Positions 44,569 through 54,500 of a stretch of DNA of 64,000 bases are shown piece by piece (within the stretch, counting starts at the first letter, position 1; each line of letters begins with the position of its first letter). The DNA lies in NCBI GenBank assembly GCA_013824685.1, contig PNOG01000010.1:1-64000 (forward strand). Direction: 5' to 3'. The translations under genes and the position numbers were made by a program. Source of the stretch: Coprothermobacter sp. (lineage in GTDB: Bacteria > Caldisericota > Caldisericia > Cryosericales > Cryosericaceae). The notes beneath the pieces are model-generated. The model was given only the letters and a program-made list of their open reading frames with translations, searched no databases and was not told the DNA's origin.

Positions 44569-45776
44569 CAATGCTGCTCCAGTGTTCGTATGGCATCGGC
44601 GATACGGGTCAGTCCCTCCTGCACCGTCGAGCGTGGGCATGCGATGTTCATGCGTGCGAAGCCTTCGCCGCCAGGACCAAAGACGTACCCTTCGTCGAGA
44701 CCGACTCTGGCCTTCTCGCGCAAGAAGTCCGAGAGCTGATGGACGTCCATGCCAAGTGGGCGGAAGTCCAGCCACATCAGATACGTTCCCTCAATGGGCA
44801 TGACCTTGATCTGCGGCATGTGGTCCTGGACGAACAGTCGGACATATGTCACGTTACCCTCTATGTAGTGCAGCACCTGGGTGAGCCAGTCATCACCCTC
44901 ACGGAACGACGCTTCCAGGGCAGTGTATCCAAATGGTGTGACCATGCCCACGGCTCCGTTGATGCGACGTTGCAGCGCCGCGCGCATCTTGGGGTTGGGA
45001 ACGATGATGAAGCTGGTGGCCAGGCCCGCAAGATTGAATGTCTTTGACGGTGCCATGCACACGATGCTGTTCTGCTCGAGTTCAGGGCTCAGGGATGCAA
45101 ACGGGACATGGCGCGAGCCGTTTAGTAGCAGCTCACAGTGTATTTCGTCTGACACGACGATCGCATCGTTGGCCAGGGCGATCTCGCCAACGGCTATGAG
45201 TTCGTCCCGCGACCAGACGCGGCCTACGGGATTGTGCGGGCTGCACAGGATGATCATCTTTGTCGGTGATGGGCACGTCGACATGCCGGACATGCGTGGC
45301 TGGAAAATGCCTTTCAGCCCATCGAGGTCCATCACGTATTCGCGGCCGTTCCAGTGCAGTTCGTTGTTGGCGACTTGACAGCCATTCTCGCGGACGGCTG
45401 ACCAGAACGGGTAGTAAACCGGGCTCTGAAGAACGACCTCATCCCCGGGGATCGTGAACGCGCGCACTGCAGCATGAAGAGCGGGCACGACGCCGGGTGT
45501 GAACAACAGCCACTCAGGATCGACTTTCCACTGGTAGTTGCGCCACAGGCGCTGCGTGACGGCCTCCAGGACGGACGGACTCGGACATGAGTAGCCGTAG
45601 CACTCGTGCTGGGCACGCCGTATCAGTGCTTCCGTGACCGGTTTCGGTATGGGGAAATCCATGTCTGCCACCCACATCGGCAGGACGTCCTCGCTCCCAA
45701 AGACGGCACAGCTCTGATCCCACTTGACGCAACCCGTGTTGTGTCGTTCAAGCTCGCGTTCAAAGTCGTAGTTCAT
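44568..45776 (-). CDS. MalY/PatB family cystathionine beta-lyase/aminotransferase
   Basis: PLP-dependent class I/II aminotransferase-fold enzyme of the MalY/PatB type, which cleaves C-S bonds in cystathionine or cysteine conjugates. The protein has 402 residues. VLPMWVADMDFPIPKPV and CYGYSCPSPSV are the subgroup signature. ILCSPHNPVGRVW, VVSDEIHCELLL (PLP-pyridine Asp) and MAPSKTFNLAGL (Schiff-base Lys) form the cofactor site. ATG 45776 follows AAAGGAG. It is coupled to the dipeptidase gene, which suggests use of amino acids from peptides. Confidence 0.9.
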   Translation of the reverse strand: MNYDFERELERHNTGCVKWDQSCAVFGSEDVLPMWVADMDFPIPKPVTEALIRRAQHECYGYSCPSPSVLEAVTQRLWRNYQWKVDPEWLLFTPGVVPALHAAVRAFTIPGDEVVLQSPVYYPFWSAVRENGCQVANNELHWNGREYVMDLDGLKGIFQPRMSGMSTCPSPTKMIILCSPHNPVGRVWSRDELIAVGEIALANDAIVVSDEIHCELLLNGSRHVPFASLSPELEQNSIVCMAPSKTFNLAGLATSFIIVPNPKMRAALQRRINGAVGMVTPFGYTALEASFREGDDWLTQVLHYIEGNVTYVRLFVQDHMPQIKVMPIEGTYLMWLDFRPLGMDVHQLSDFLREKARVGLDEGYVFGPGGEGFARMNIACPRSTVQEGLTRIADAIRTLEQH

Positions 45777-45857
45777 TCCCCTCTCCTTTTGTCCCATAGG
45801 GCGCCGTCACATCGAGGAGTCTGACAGGGGCGACCGTTCTTGCAGGCAATCCATGCA

Positions 45858-45863
45858 AGTATA
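45858..45863 (-). promoter_or_regulatory. -10 box of the PatB/dipeptidase operon
   Basis: TATACT on the minus strand, with a weak TTCACG 16 bp upstream. It lies 82 bp before the PatB start. Confidence 0.3.
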
Positions 45864-45935
45864 CCAGCATGTTTCGTGACGTGAAGTAGCCCGCGCGGCA
45901 ACACTGAAAGAGCTTGCTCCCGCAGGAGTCCGAAA

Positions 45936-46514
45936 CTAGAAGCGCAGCATGCCCGTGATCGCAAAGGCGGTCAGGGTAGAAGCTATCGTGATGCCGGCTC
46001 CCGTGCAAAGCTGTCCCAGTGTGTGCTCCTTGATGTTGATCTTGGCTACGGCGACAAGGACGAGCAGGAGATAGGAGATCGCACCTGGCCAGCCATACCT
46101 GATGGTGATGGCCGTCGCGGGACCTGACACGCCGGCTGCATGCCCCGAGGCTTTGTAGTGCAGAAGGTTGATGATCACGAGACCGACGACCGTGAACATG
46201 TAGGACAGCATCAGCGCCAGGAAGAGACGCGCTTCGCGGAAGAAGACAAGCATGACGATGGTTCCGATCATGTAGCCCGCAATGCTCAGGACGAAGGCCA
46301 CCTTTCGTTCGCCCTTGTAGTCACCAGGGTGGCGCACCATGTGGAACCACGCGCTCAGCGGGATGAGGCCGATGCATATAATGCCGGTGAGACATGCTCC
46401 AAGGTTCTGATTCGGCTCGTCTATCAGAAAGAAAAACACAAAAGTCAGAACAGCGACGACAGGTGCGTCCAGGAGGTACGTCCACAAACGCATGCGTTTC
46501 GTTCGGCTGATCAT
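45936..46514 (-). CDS. PAP2-like integral membrane protein
   Basis: A 192-residue protein with five or six membrane helices. KASGHAAGVSGPATAI and IKEHTLGQLCTGAGI match the SGH and late His segments of PAP2-type lipid phosphatases, while the first phosphatase motif (KxxxxxxRP) is not visible. So it may be a non-catalytic or altered PAP2 homologue. ATG 46514 follows AAAGGAGTGCGACT. A TATACT box is seen at 46566-46571 on the same strand. It appears to be a single gene. Confidence 0.65.
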   Translation of the reverse strand: MISRTKRMRLWTYLLDAPVVAVLTFVFFFLIDEPNQNLGACLTGIICIGLIPLSAWFHMVRHPGDYKGERKVAFVLSIAGYMIGTIVMLVFFREARLFLALMLSYMFTVVGLVIINLLHYKASGHAAGVSGPATAITIRYGWPGAISYLLLVLVAVAKINIKEHTLGQLCTGAGITIASTLTAFAITGMLRF

Positions 46515-46627
46515 AGTCGCACTCCTTTGATTCTCAGTTCCTACGAGTCAGAGACTCAGTAGACAAGTATAGCGCAGAATCGGGCGTCGGGCCTCCGCAA
46601 GCTATGCGACCAGTCCCGAGAAATACC

Positions 46628-46650
46628 CCCCGCTCCGACGAGGAGCAGGG
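46628..46650 (-). terminator. Possible terminator of the GPH transporter gene
   Basis: GCTCC and GGAGC arms with a 5-nt loop, extended by CCC/GGG with one mismatch, lie 53 bp after the transporter stop on the minus strand. The T run is short. Confidence 0.3.
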
Positions 46651-46702
46651 TGATAATCACAGTGACAATCAAGAAGGGTACGCCTGGAGAGTTCCTGTTT
46701 CC

Positions 46703-48190
46703 TTACTTCAGGCCGTGTTCGGCCAGGTACTTCCTCTCCTTCTCTCCGTGTACGACGGTGAGATGAGCCTTGATCTGTTCCCAGCTGGGGCCATCAAGAG
46801 GATACCAGCGAAGGATGACTGCACAGGCGAGCAGAAGTACCGCAGGCATGAGAAACCATGCTCGCACGATGCCGGCTTCAGCCGAGATACTCTGCATGCC
46901 CTTTGCGAGTGACTGGTCATAGCTTGCGCGTGACAGGAATCCGAGGAAGACAGCTTGCGCCAGGCTCATGGCGGGCTTGGTGACGAAGCTGTTGACGCCG
47001 GCATACATGCCTTCGCGCCGCAGCCCTGTCGTGTGCTCATCTGCGTCGATGACATCACCATTCATCAGTGGAATGAGGTACATGCCACCGGCAAAGCCCA
47101 CACCGATCAACAGAAAGGCGATCATCATCGGAATGAGCTGGTGAGGGAACAGGAGACCGACGACGCACCCGATGCCGAACATGAAAGCAAACGCGCGCAC
47201 ACAGCGTTTGACACCCCAGACGTCGCGACGGTTGAGGAACAGCAGCAGGCCCAGGACTGCCCCGACAAAGAGCGAGCCAAGGGTGAGGGCGGTCCCCGTG
47301 CTCTTTGCGACGCCCATGCTCACTTCGTCATAGTAGTAGTAAATACCCTGCATGAGCTGATTCTGGACATAGATGACGGTGAAACTGATAGACTCGAACA
47401 CAACAAAGGACTTGTTGCGGAAGCAGGCACCCAGAGACTTCCAGAAATTGAACTGTTCCTCTTCCTGCTGGAAGTGGTTCTCCTTGTAGAAGAAGGTGCT
47501 GGCATAGATCACCGCCGCCATGAGGATGCCAAGACCGATCATGATGAGTCGGTAGGGTGTTGCATCCTGGCCGGGTCCCGGCTGGATGAGCCCGATGGCG
47601 ATGGGGAAGGCGGTGGAAATGAGGCTGAAGCCGATTTTCCAGATAAAAATGCTGCTTCGTGCTTTGTTGGAGACTGCCATTTCATACGGCATGATGTAGA
47701 CGGCAGTTGCAATGGCCGTATAGAGGGTATCGAACAGGAACATGCCGATCAGCATCTGGATGAACAGTGCGGTCTGGTTGCTTTTGAACCCAGGCACGAC
47801 AATCCAGAAGATTGCGAAAGCTGCTGCGTACAGGGGTGCCCCATACCGGATGTAGGGAATACGGCGGCCGAGTCGGCTCCTGGTGCGGTCACTGATGTAC
47901 CCAAACAGTGGGTCGTTGAACGCATTCCAGATGCCGAAGAGCAGCCATACGATGGAGGCAAGTCGTGGGGCCAGTCCCATGACGCGCGTGAAGTAGTAGG
48001 TCAGCGCTGCGCCTTCGGCGATCGAGCAGAGGATAGCTGTTCCGCCGTCAGCTGCTGATACCCAGATACGACTGTGGAGAGGGACAGACTCTTCGCGAAG
48101 CGCTTCCCCCGACGCAGGTCCTGAAACTTCTCCAGCGATTCTTGTGCTTGTGCCCTCGAGCCCCAGCTTGTCCCTCGTTTCGTTATCCAT
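46703..48190 (-). CDS. GPH family sugar/cation symporter
   Basis: Inner-membrane transporter of the glycoside-pentoside-hexuronide family (MFS_2 superfamily), 495 residues, about 12 helices. The family motif NDPLFGYISDRTRSRLGRRI lies after helix 2; FFYKENHF follows helix 6 at mid-protein, and GDVIDADEHTTGLRREGMYAG is the conserved late loop. A soluble N-terminal extension of about 40 residues is present. Substrate is likely a galactoside, glucoside or pentoside; the gal and glucan operons are about 9 kb or more away, so a direct link is only inference. ATG 48190 follows GGAGGG. Confidence 0.88.
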   Translation of the reverse strand: MDNETRDKLGLEGTSTRIAGEVSGPASGEALREESVPLHSRIWVSAADGGTAILCSIAEGAALTYYFTRVMGLAPRLASIVWLLFGIWNAFNDPLFGYISDRTRSRLGRRIPYIRYGAPLYAAAFAIFWIVVPGFKSNQTALFIQMLIGMFLFDTLYTAIATAVYIMPYEMAVSNKARSSIFIWKIGFSLISTAFPIAIGLIQPGPGQDATPYRLIMIGLGILMAAVIYASTFFYKENHFQQEEEQFNFWKSLGACFRNKSFVVFESISFTVIYVQNQLMQGIYYYYDEVSMGVAKSTGTALTLGSLFVGAVLGLLLFLNRRDVWGVKRCVRAFAFMFGIGCVVGLLFPHQLIPMMIAFLLIGVGFAGGMYLIPLMNGDVIDADEHTTGLRREGMYAGVNSFVTKPAMSLAQAVFLGFLSRASYDQSLAKGMQSISAEAGIVRAWFLMPAVLLLACAVILRWYPLDGPSWEQIKAHLTVVHGEKERKYLAEHGLK

Positions 48191-48205
48191 ATCGGTCCCT
48201 CCGCT

Positions 48206-48227
48206 TCAGGGTCCCGCGGGACCCTGA
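48206..48227. promoter_or_regulatory. 22-bp perfect palindrome upstream of the GPH transporter
   Basis: Arms TCAGGGTCCCG and CGGGACCCTGA meet without a loop. It starts 16 bp before the transporter start codon, downstream of a TATACT box. It could be an operator or an attenuator hairpin that influences the ribosome binding site next to it. Confidence 0.45.
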
Positions 48228-48369
48228 GATACGGTCAGTATAGAGGCAACAGGTTTCCTGCATAGCTGAGAGCTGCCTTGTTGTGCATCCCCTGGCCGGG
48301 GAGAAGCGTGTCGTCCTCCTTTCACTGGTCGTCTGTGGCAGACGATTTCAGCGTGGGAGCCCGTGGGAT

Positions 48370-48776
48370 CTACGGGGCAGTGAGAGGGACTACCCTCAGG
48401 AACCTGAAGAACACGGCGACCACGATGGCGATGCCTACGGCCGCGACGGAGCACATGAATAAGAGGACGCGCTCCAGTCTCATGAACTCGCACAGCGACG
48501 AGACGAAATCGTCCAACGTCTGCTGACTCCCAGCCGCGAAGTAGTGGTCGAGTGACCGCAGGAACCGCCTCAGACGACCCCAGAGGAGAAGGGTAATGAT
48601 GCCTGTAGGAATGCCGACCACGAGGAGGATCTGAGGATCTGCAGAATGCCGGTGGCGAACATGTACCGGGAGACGGAGCCTGATGCCCGTGAGAGTTCCC
48701 GAAGGCGTTGGGGGAAGGGGATTTGCGGTGTGGACAGAACAGCTTGCCGATCGAGTTGCGGGGAATCTGGGTCCAT
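48370..48776 (-). pseudogene. Frameshifted two-helix membrane protein
   Basis: ATG 48776 (AGGAGG, 8-nt spacing) opens a frame reading MDPDSPQLDRQAVLSTPQIP, then YMFATGILQIL. An exact 8-bp tandem duplication (AGGATCTG twice, 48626-48641) then shifts the frame. Removing one copy restores a 132-residue protein: the frame runs on through LVVGIPTGIITLLLWGRL, a soluble middle with SLDHYFAAGSQQTLDDF, and a second helix FMCSVAAVGIAIVVAVFF. Product is unknown. The lesion could be real or an assembly error, or a phase-variable site. Confidence 0.65.
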
Positions 48777-49358
48777 CTTCGTTCCCTCCTCCTATGAGCC
48801 TGACCTCTTCTGTAGTCGCCATGAGCGGCACTCGCGCTGGTCATCCAACGAGAGACGTTTACATCGGCATGGCGATGTATTCCGCACGCAGAGCACCGTT
48901 GCAGCTTCTATCTCCTTGCGAAGGCGAGAAGCGACCGATCTGAGCAAGCATCGATGAGAACAACATCTGACATAATCCTAGCTGAACCGCACGAATACTC
49001 AACCTTCCGGGCCAGTCCAGAGCAACACCGATTGCTGCAGCTGGGGGACGGAGGAGGAGTGTCTCTGATTGGTCCTCCATTCGCATGCAGTATAGCGGCC
49101 CAACGGTTGGTTTGCGCTAGCGGCGGGCACGGGACTTGGCAGAAAAGGCGGCCAGATGCCAAATCCGCCGCCGTGGCTGAATCCGTTGGGGCAGGGGCGT
49201 GGCCCCACCCGTCCGCTGCATGTTGTGTCGGGTGCGTCACCTACAGATGTACAGCAAATCCATAGCTGCAATTACGGCATGTACGCCACGCAGACGGTGT
49301 CGACGCAATCCCCACAAGCATGCTCGATTCGTCAATGATGATCTACCATCGTGGCGAT
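48777..49358. other. Gene-poor interval
   Basis: About 580 bp upstream of the frameshifted gene. Only short frames without family resemblance are present. A minus-strand frame near 48908-48972 reads MSDVVLIDACSDRSLLAFAR but ends at once. No repeat or RNA gene was recognised. Confidence 0.5.
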
Positions 49359-49720
49359 TCAGCCAGTCGCCTGCGTCCCGCGACTCCCACGAAACAAAAA
49401 GGTCAGCACAAACCCTGCGACAAATCCGCCGATGTGCGCCATGTAAGCTACGCCGCCCGTGTCCGCTGTCTTGGCAATTGAGCCGATGCCGCTAAAGAAC
49501 TGCAGAACGATCCAGAGCCCAATGACTATCAGCGCGGGCACTTGAATTACTTGTTGGCCCTGTAATACTCTGACCTTTCCCTGTGGGAACAGCAAAATGT
49601 AAGCGCCGAGCACCCCTGCAATCGCCCCCGATGCTAAATGCCAACTGTGCAAAAGTTGCCGCAAGCCCGCAGAGTAGGTAGAAGATTGTGAACTTGATGT
49701 GCCCGAAATGCAAACTCTTA
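49359..49720 (-). pseudogene. Rhomboid family protease remnant
   Basis: Two frames together show the C-terminal half of a rhomboid intramembrane serine protease. The first has FGHIKFTIFYLLCGLAATFA, a typical rhomboid helix. The second, after a short deletion with frameshift at about 49640, has ASGAIAGVLGAYILLFPQGK with the catalytic Ser and GVAYMAHIGGFVAGFVLTFL with the catalytic His. The N-terminal half, with the first helices and the conserved loop, is missing. It is not functional as it stands. Confidence 0.75.
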
Positions 49721-49745
49721 CCATGTAATTGTACCATATTGTCAC

Positions 49746-49773
49746 AAGCGCCTTCCATCTCTGGAAGACGCTT
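49746..49773. terminator. Hairpin beside the rhomboid remnant
   Basis: AAGCG-C-CTTCCA, a 4-nt loop and TGGAAG-A-CGCTT form an 11-bp stem with one mismatch, followed on the plus strand by CTCTATTCTCCTTGTTT. No intact gene precedes it, so it may be left over from a lost gene. Confidence 0.45.
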
Positions 49774-50427
49774 CTCTATTCTCCTTGTTTCAGGTTCGAA
49801 CCGTAGGCCCAAACCTGTAACTGCACATCCGACTCGATCCACGCGGGGTGGGTGAGGGGGGCAGTTACGGTCGACTAGCTCCGGGCTCCGTTTGTGGCTT
49901 CTCGTGACAGGAGTGGTGCATCGGAAGCAAGCATGATGAGCGATGGCGTAGAGTGTTCCGCGACGTGAGCTCGAGGGCCATCGACAGGCTTGAACCAGCC
50001 ACACAGCAGCATCATGCTCAGAGACCAACGAGTCTGAAAGGCTCGCTGACGTCGCGACTGGGCGAGGGGAGTCGGTGGGGTTCGAGAGAAGTACTGAAAA
50101 CGTAGTATTGATGCGGTGGTGGAGATAGGGGCGATGAACCACGCTGCCGAACACCCCTCAGCCGAACTCGAGGGCGCCGTAGTGGACGCTCTTGCAGACG
50201 CGTTGCTCCGGGTCCGGTCTCCCAGTGGTCACCAGGATTTCGCATACATCGTTCGCGCGGTACGTGGGCCGTGCAGAATCGCCGGAAACCTCCGTCTGCC
50301 TGCAACCGATGGAAAGCCGCCTAACTGTCCACCAAACAGACTCCCGTTACGCTTTGCAGTACAACAACGCTGTACGAATTGCCCAAGACGCGGCACGTCA
50401 TGGCAGAAACGGTTGACTGTATCTACT
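49774..50427. other. Gene-poor interval with candidate island boundary repeat
   Basis: About 650 bp with no recognisable gene. GGTTCGAACC near 49790 lacks the flanking stems of a tRNA. At 50116-50140 lies a sequence with core GAGATAGGGGC and a following TGAACC that recurs in the same orientation near 63605-63628. Confidence 0.4.
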
Positions 50428-51102
50428 TCACGGCTCTTCCTCTGAAATGAGAGGACGACTGATCGTCTTCAGGGTTTCCTGGTCCATTCGGCCTTCTTTG
50501 ATGAGTTCATTGCCAGCTCTTCTCACCGCATCCAGCACGGCCTGACCATCCCGAGTAACCTTGCCACCGGCCCTCATCGCATCCGCATGAGGCCTCAGAA
50601 CTGCTCCCGCGAACTCGGTGCTTGCATCTTCAGCTAGCTCCTTGACGATGCGCACGACGGTGTCGCAGTTCTCGACCTCCCACCACCCGCTTGTCGCGAC
50701 AAGCACGATCTTCTGGATGCCGACGTCCTCACGAAACCTGGCTCGCGTACGCCCTTGGCGCCTCTCCAACTTTGGCTCGATGAGAGGCATGAGCCTGTTC
50801 ACGACGTTCTGCATGTCACCCGGCAAAGGAACATAGACCGGGGTCGCCAGGATGAGGACATCGGCGGCCTTCAGCTTTGGATAGAGCAATTGCATGTCAT
50901 CCTGGATACAGCATTCTCCAGGGCCATCGTTCCAGCAATACATCTCCCCACAGGTGCATGGCTTGACCTTCAGACGGCTCGCATAGAGTAGCTCGACTTC
51001 AGATCCAGCGTCCATCATGCCTTGGATGAACGAAGCCAGAACCAAGGCCGTATTGCCCTTCTCCATTTGGGGGCTGCCATTGATTGCCACTGCTCTTGCC
51101 AC
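50428..51102 (-). CDS. NADPH-dependent FMN reductase / iron-sulfur flavoprotein-like
   Basis: A 224-residue flavodoxin-fold protein. AINGSPQMEKGNTALVLASF is the FMN phosphate loop of the NADPH-dependent FMN reductase family, and ILATPVYVPLPGDMQNVVNR the second flavin loop. Between them is a Cys-rich segment (PCTCGEMYCWNDGPGECC), like the cluster-binding loop of archaeal-type iron-sulfur flavoproteins but with altered spacing. The start is GTG 51102 behind TAGGAGG. It is divergent from the carbamoyltransferase-like cluster and may pass electrons for it; that is inference. Confidence 0.82.
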   Translation of the reverse strand: MARAVAINGSPQMEKGNTALVLASFIQGMMDAGSEVELLYASRLKVKPCTCGEMYCWNDGPGECCIQDDMQLLYPKLKAADVLILATPVYVPLPGDMQNVVNRLMPLIEPKLERRQGRTRARFREDVGIQKIVLVATSGWWEVENCDTVVRIVKELAEDASTEFAGAVLRPHADAMRAGGKVTRDGQAVLDAVRRAGNELIKEGRMDQETLKTISRPLISEEEP

Positions 51103-51546
51103 AATAGCCTCCTACGATCACTGATAATCGAACTCCTGAGGAAGGCTCCAGACTCATAAACTACTGCAATTATACTCGGCTGCAGTCTCAATACCAGAGA
51201 TCGAAGAAGCATTCGGAGAGCGCCTCCACGAGGAGAGCGCCTCTTTCTCAAATTGACGTCGTTTTTTGGCTGCCCTGCGTTCAGATGTGCCTGTTCCTCT
51301 ACCATCGTGACCTTCTTGTATTCTTGCATCGTGAGCTCCATTCCCGCTGCTCCTTTCTCATCCCAAGGACCAGCGTATTCTGTCATCGTTCACGTACTTT
51401 TTCTCATGAGTTTACGGAGACATTTCACGTACAGTTTAGCTGAGTCGATGCGGTAGTTAGGAATTTCCCGTGACTTGTATACAATCATCATGTACAGGAT
51501 TCGATCATTCCCGCAGATGCGGTTTGAATCAGAGGAGACGGGTACG
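51103..51546. other. Divergent intergenic region, with possible transposase N-terminal relic
   Basis: About 440 bp between the flavoprotein and the FdrA fusion. GAGAGCGCCTC is repeated directly at 51213-51240. A minus-strand frame from ATG 51341 (AAAGGAG upstream) reads MELTMQEYKKVTMVEEQAHL and resembles the N terminus of IS1202-like transposases, then loses similarity. It is not likely to be a working gene. Confidence 0.3.
51475..51485 (+). promoter_or_regulatory. -10 box and GntR-like palindrome upstream of the fdrA fusion
   Basis: TTGTATACAA (51475-51484) is a perfect 10-bp palindrome of the kind bound by FadR-subfamily GntR regulators, and it overlaps TATACAAT, a likely -10 region, 62 bp before the start codon. 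No regulator gene of that family is in the window. Confidence 0.4.
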
Positions 51547-54500
51547 ATGAAGAAGGCCTTGATCCGAAAGGATGCCTATGTAGATTCCGTGTTCCTGATG
51601 CTGATGAGCAGGGACCTCGAGAGACGTGCTGATGTGGTGTCAGCCACCGTGGTGATGGGAACCCCCATGAATATCGATCTCCTGCGTGACCAGGGGTTCT
51701 CCACCGATGAGCTGGGAGAAGCTGGTTCCGCTGACCTGGTCATCGCACTGGAGTGCGAAACCGAATCGGCCTTCGAAACCGTCGTCGCCGCCGCCAAGGA
51801 TCTACTAGCCGGAAAGAAGAAGAGGTCAGCATCAGGTGTCTCTGAAGCCGCTCCACGTTCGATTGATGGAGTCCTTGATATCCTTCCCGATGTGAATATC
51901 GCTGTGATTTCTCTTCCCGGGGTATACGCGGCTCGGGAAGCCCGAAAGGCCTTGAACAAGGGTCTGCATGTCATGCTCTTTTCCGATAATGTATCCCTGG
52001 ATGAAGAAATCGCTCTGAAGAATCTCGCAAGGGAAAAGGGTCTTCTGGTGATGGGCCCCGACTGTGGCACCGCCATCATCAGCGGCAAACCCATCTGTTT
52101 CGCGAACGTGGTTTCCCACGGCCCCGTGGGCATCGTAGCTGCCTCCGGTAGCGGGCTACAGGAAGTGGCCTGCCTTATCGATCGTTTTGGCAGCGGAGTC
52201 AGCCAGGCCATCGGCACCGGTGGAAGGGACCTGAAGAACGAGAAGGTTGGCGGCGCCACCATGTTGGCGGGAATCGATGCCCTCGGCGCCGACGACGACA
52301 CCAGTGTAATAGTCGTCGTCTCCAAGCCTCCAGCACCTTCGTTGGTGGCACAGGTTATCGCGGCGCTGGAAAGAACGGGGAAGCCTGCCGTGGTACATTT
52401 CATAGGATGGAAAACTCCCGAGGGTGACACCACAGGCAACATCCGTTGGGCATCGAACCTTGAGGAGACAGCTCGTCTCGCCGTGCGACTCGCGGGAGAT
52501 TCCGGAGAAGTCTCCCGGAAGGATTCCGCTTGGCCTTTTGACAGGAACAAGGCGGAAATCGACACCCTGGTGGAGAAAGAAACGAGAGACATGGAGAGAG
52601 GCCAGAAGTTCATCCGGGGGTACTATACGGGTGGCACGTTGGCTGATGAGGCACTGTTCCTTCTCCATCGTTTGACTGGGGCGGTGTATTCAAACAACCA
52701 AACCGATCCCGCATTCATGCTGTCGAATCCAAGAAAATCGATAGGACATACCGTGGTGGATCTGGGGGACGACGTGTTCACTGTAAGGCGACCCCATCCA
52801 ATGATTGAGCCCAGCACCCGCACAGACCGCATCGACGCGGAACAAGAAGATCCTGAGATTGCTGTGATGCTGGTGGATTGTGTGCTGGGATATGGCTCCC
52901 ATCCGGATCCCGCTGGGGCCATGATCCCCTCATTGGTAGAAGCCAAGAAAGCGGCCCGCACCCGTGGTGGATATCTATCGGTGATCGCATCTGTAACGGG
53001 AACCCCAGGGGACGTTCAAGGGCTCAATGCACAGGTCGCAAAGCTTGAGCGGGCAGGGGTCGTGGTGATGCCTTCCAACTATCAAGCTTCCATGCTGGCG
53101 GTACGGATCATGGAGAAGCAGACCGGTCTGTCCTCCAAAGCGGCCGCAACGGGGTCCGAGGCCCTTCCCACACAAGCTCCGGCCACTACCGTGCCATATA
53201 GCACGGCCACCGCCGGTCTTCATCATATCCTCTCCCTGTTTTCAAAGGGTCCGATAGTGGCCAATCTGGGCCTGGAATCATTTGCGTCCAATCTGCGTGC
53301 GTGTGGTGCCGCGGTGGTCCAAGTCGACTGGGCTCCGCCGGCTGGCGGCGACATCCACATGATTGAAGTGTTGGATCGGTTGGAGCACTCGTGCCGGATG
53401 GATATCGATGGTGCCAATGCACAGGCAGTACGGCGTATCCTGAAAGGAAGGCCGGTTATCGAAGGAATCGGCATAGCCAAGGACGTCGTTCCAGGCATGC
53501 GTTCCAATCTGATTCTTCACGCAGGTCCCCCGGTGACTTGGGACCGCATGTGCGGCCCAATGCGTGGAGCAGTCATCGGTGGACTCATGTACGAAGGACT
53601 GGCTGCCTCACCAGAGGAGGCCGAGAAGTTGGCCGACTCGGGAAAGATATCGTTTGAACCCTGCCACCACCATTCGGCGGTGGGTCCCATGGCCGGCGTC
53701 ATGACGAGCCGGATGCCAGTCTGGATCGTCAGAAACGAGACCCATGGGAACAGGGCGTATGCCACCCTGAATGAGGGATTGGGAAAGGTGCTTCGATACG
53801 GGGCGTTCTCCAGCGAAGTGCTTGATCGGCTCCGCTGGATGGAGTCGGTTCTTGCCCCCATCTTGAGCAAGACGATCGAACGGCACGGCCCCATAGATTT
53901 GCGAAGCCTTGTCGTGCAGGCCTTGCAGATGGGCGATGAGGGGCACAATCGCAACAGGGCGGGGACATCGCTGCTCATACGGGAACTGGCTCCACATCTG
54001 GTCATGCTGGACGAGAAGAAAGAGGCGCTCTCCGAAGTGTTGTTGTTCATGCATGGGAACGACCATTTCTTCCTTAACCTGTCCATGGCTGGTGCAAAGT
54101 GCATTATGGACGCAGCCGCAGGAATCGAGGGAAGCACGGTCATCACTGCGATGGCCCGCAACGGCACTGAGTTCGGTATCCGGCTCTCAGGGTTGAACAA
54201 CCGCTGGTTCACCGGTCCCGCCTCCATGGTGGAGGGTTTGTACCTGCCAGGTTTCGGTCCGCAGGACGCAGCTCCGGACATTGGTGATTCGGTCATCACT
54301 GAAACCTCCGGAATCGGCGCTTTCGCCATGGCCGCATCACCGGCCATTGTGAAATTCGTTGGTGGAGTTCCGGCTGACGCGATCGCCTACACCAAGCGGA
54401 TGTACGAGATAACCCTGGCCGAAAACGAGGAGTACCGAATTCCGGCTCTGGACTTCCGGGGCACTCCGACGGCTATTGACGTACGGAAAGTCGTGGAAAA

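Noticed and set aside
46955-48058. Plus-strand open frame of 367 codons opposite the GPH transporter
   Set aside because: Shadow of the transporter; charged repetitive translation with no family match.
49780-49830. GGTTCGAACC as the T loop of a tRNA
   Set aside because: The flanking bases do not form a T stem, and no acceptor, D or anticodon stem can be placed on either strand.
50116-50445. Plus-strand frame reading MVEIGAMNHAAEHPSA onward as a gene
   Set aside because: No ribosome binding site at a useful distance, no family similarity, and it lies in a decayed zone.
51213-51243. GAGAGCGCCTC repeat before T-rich sequence as a terminator
   Set aside because: The repeat is direct, not inverted; only a weak imperfect stem can be drawn.
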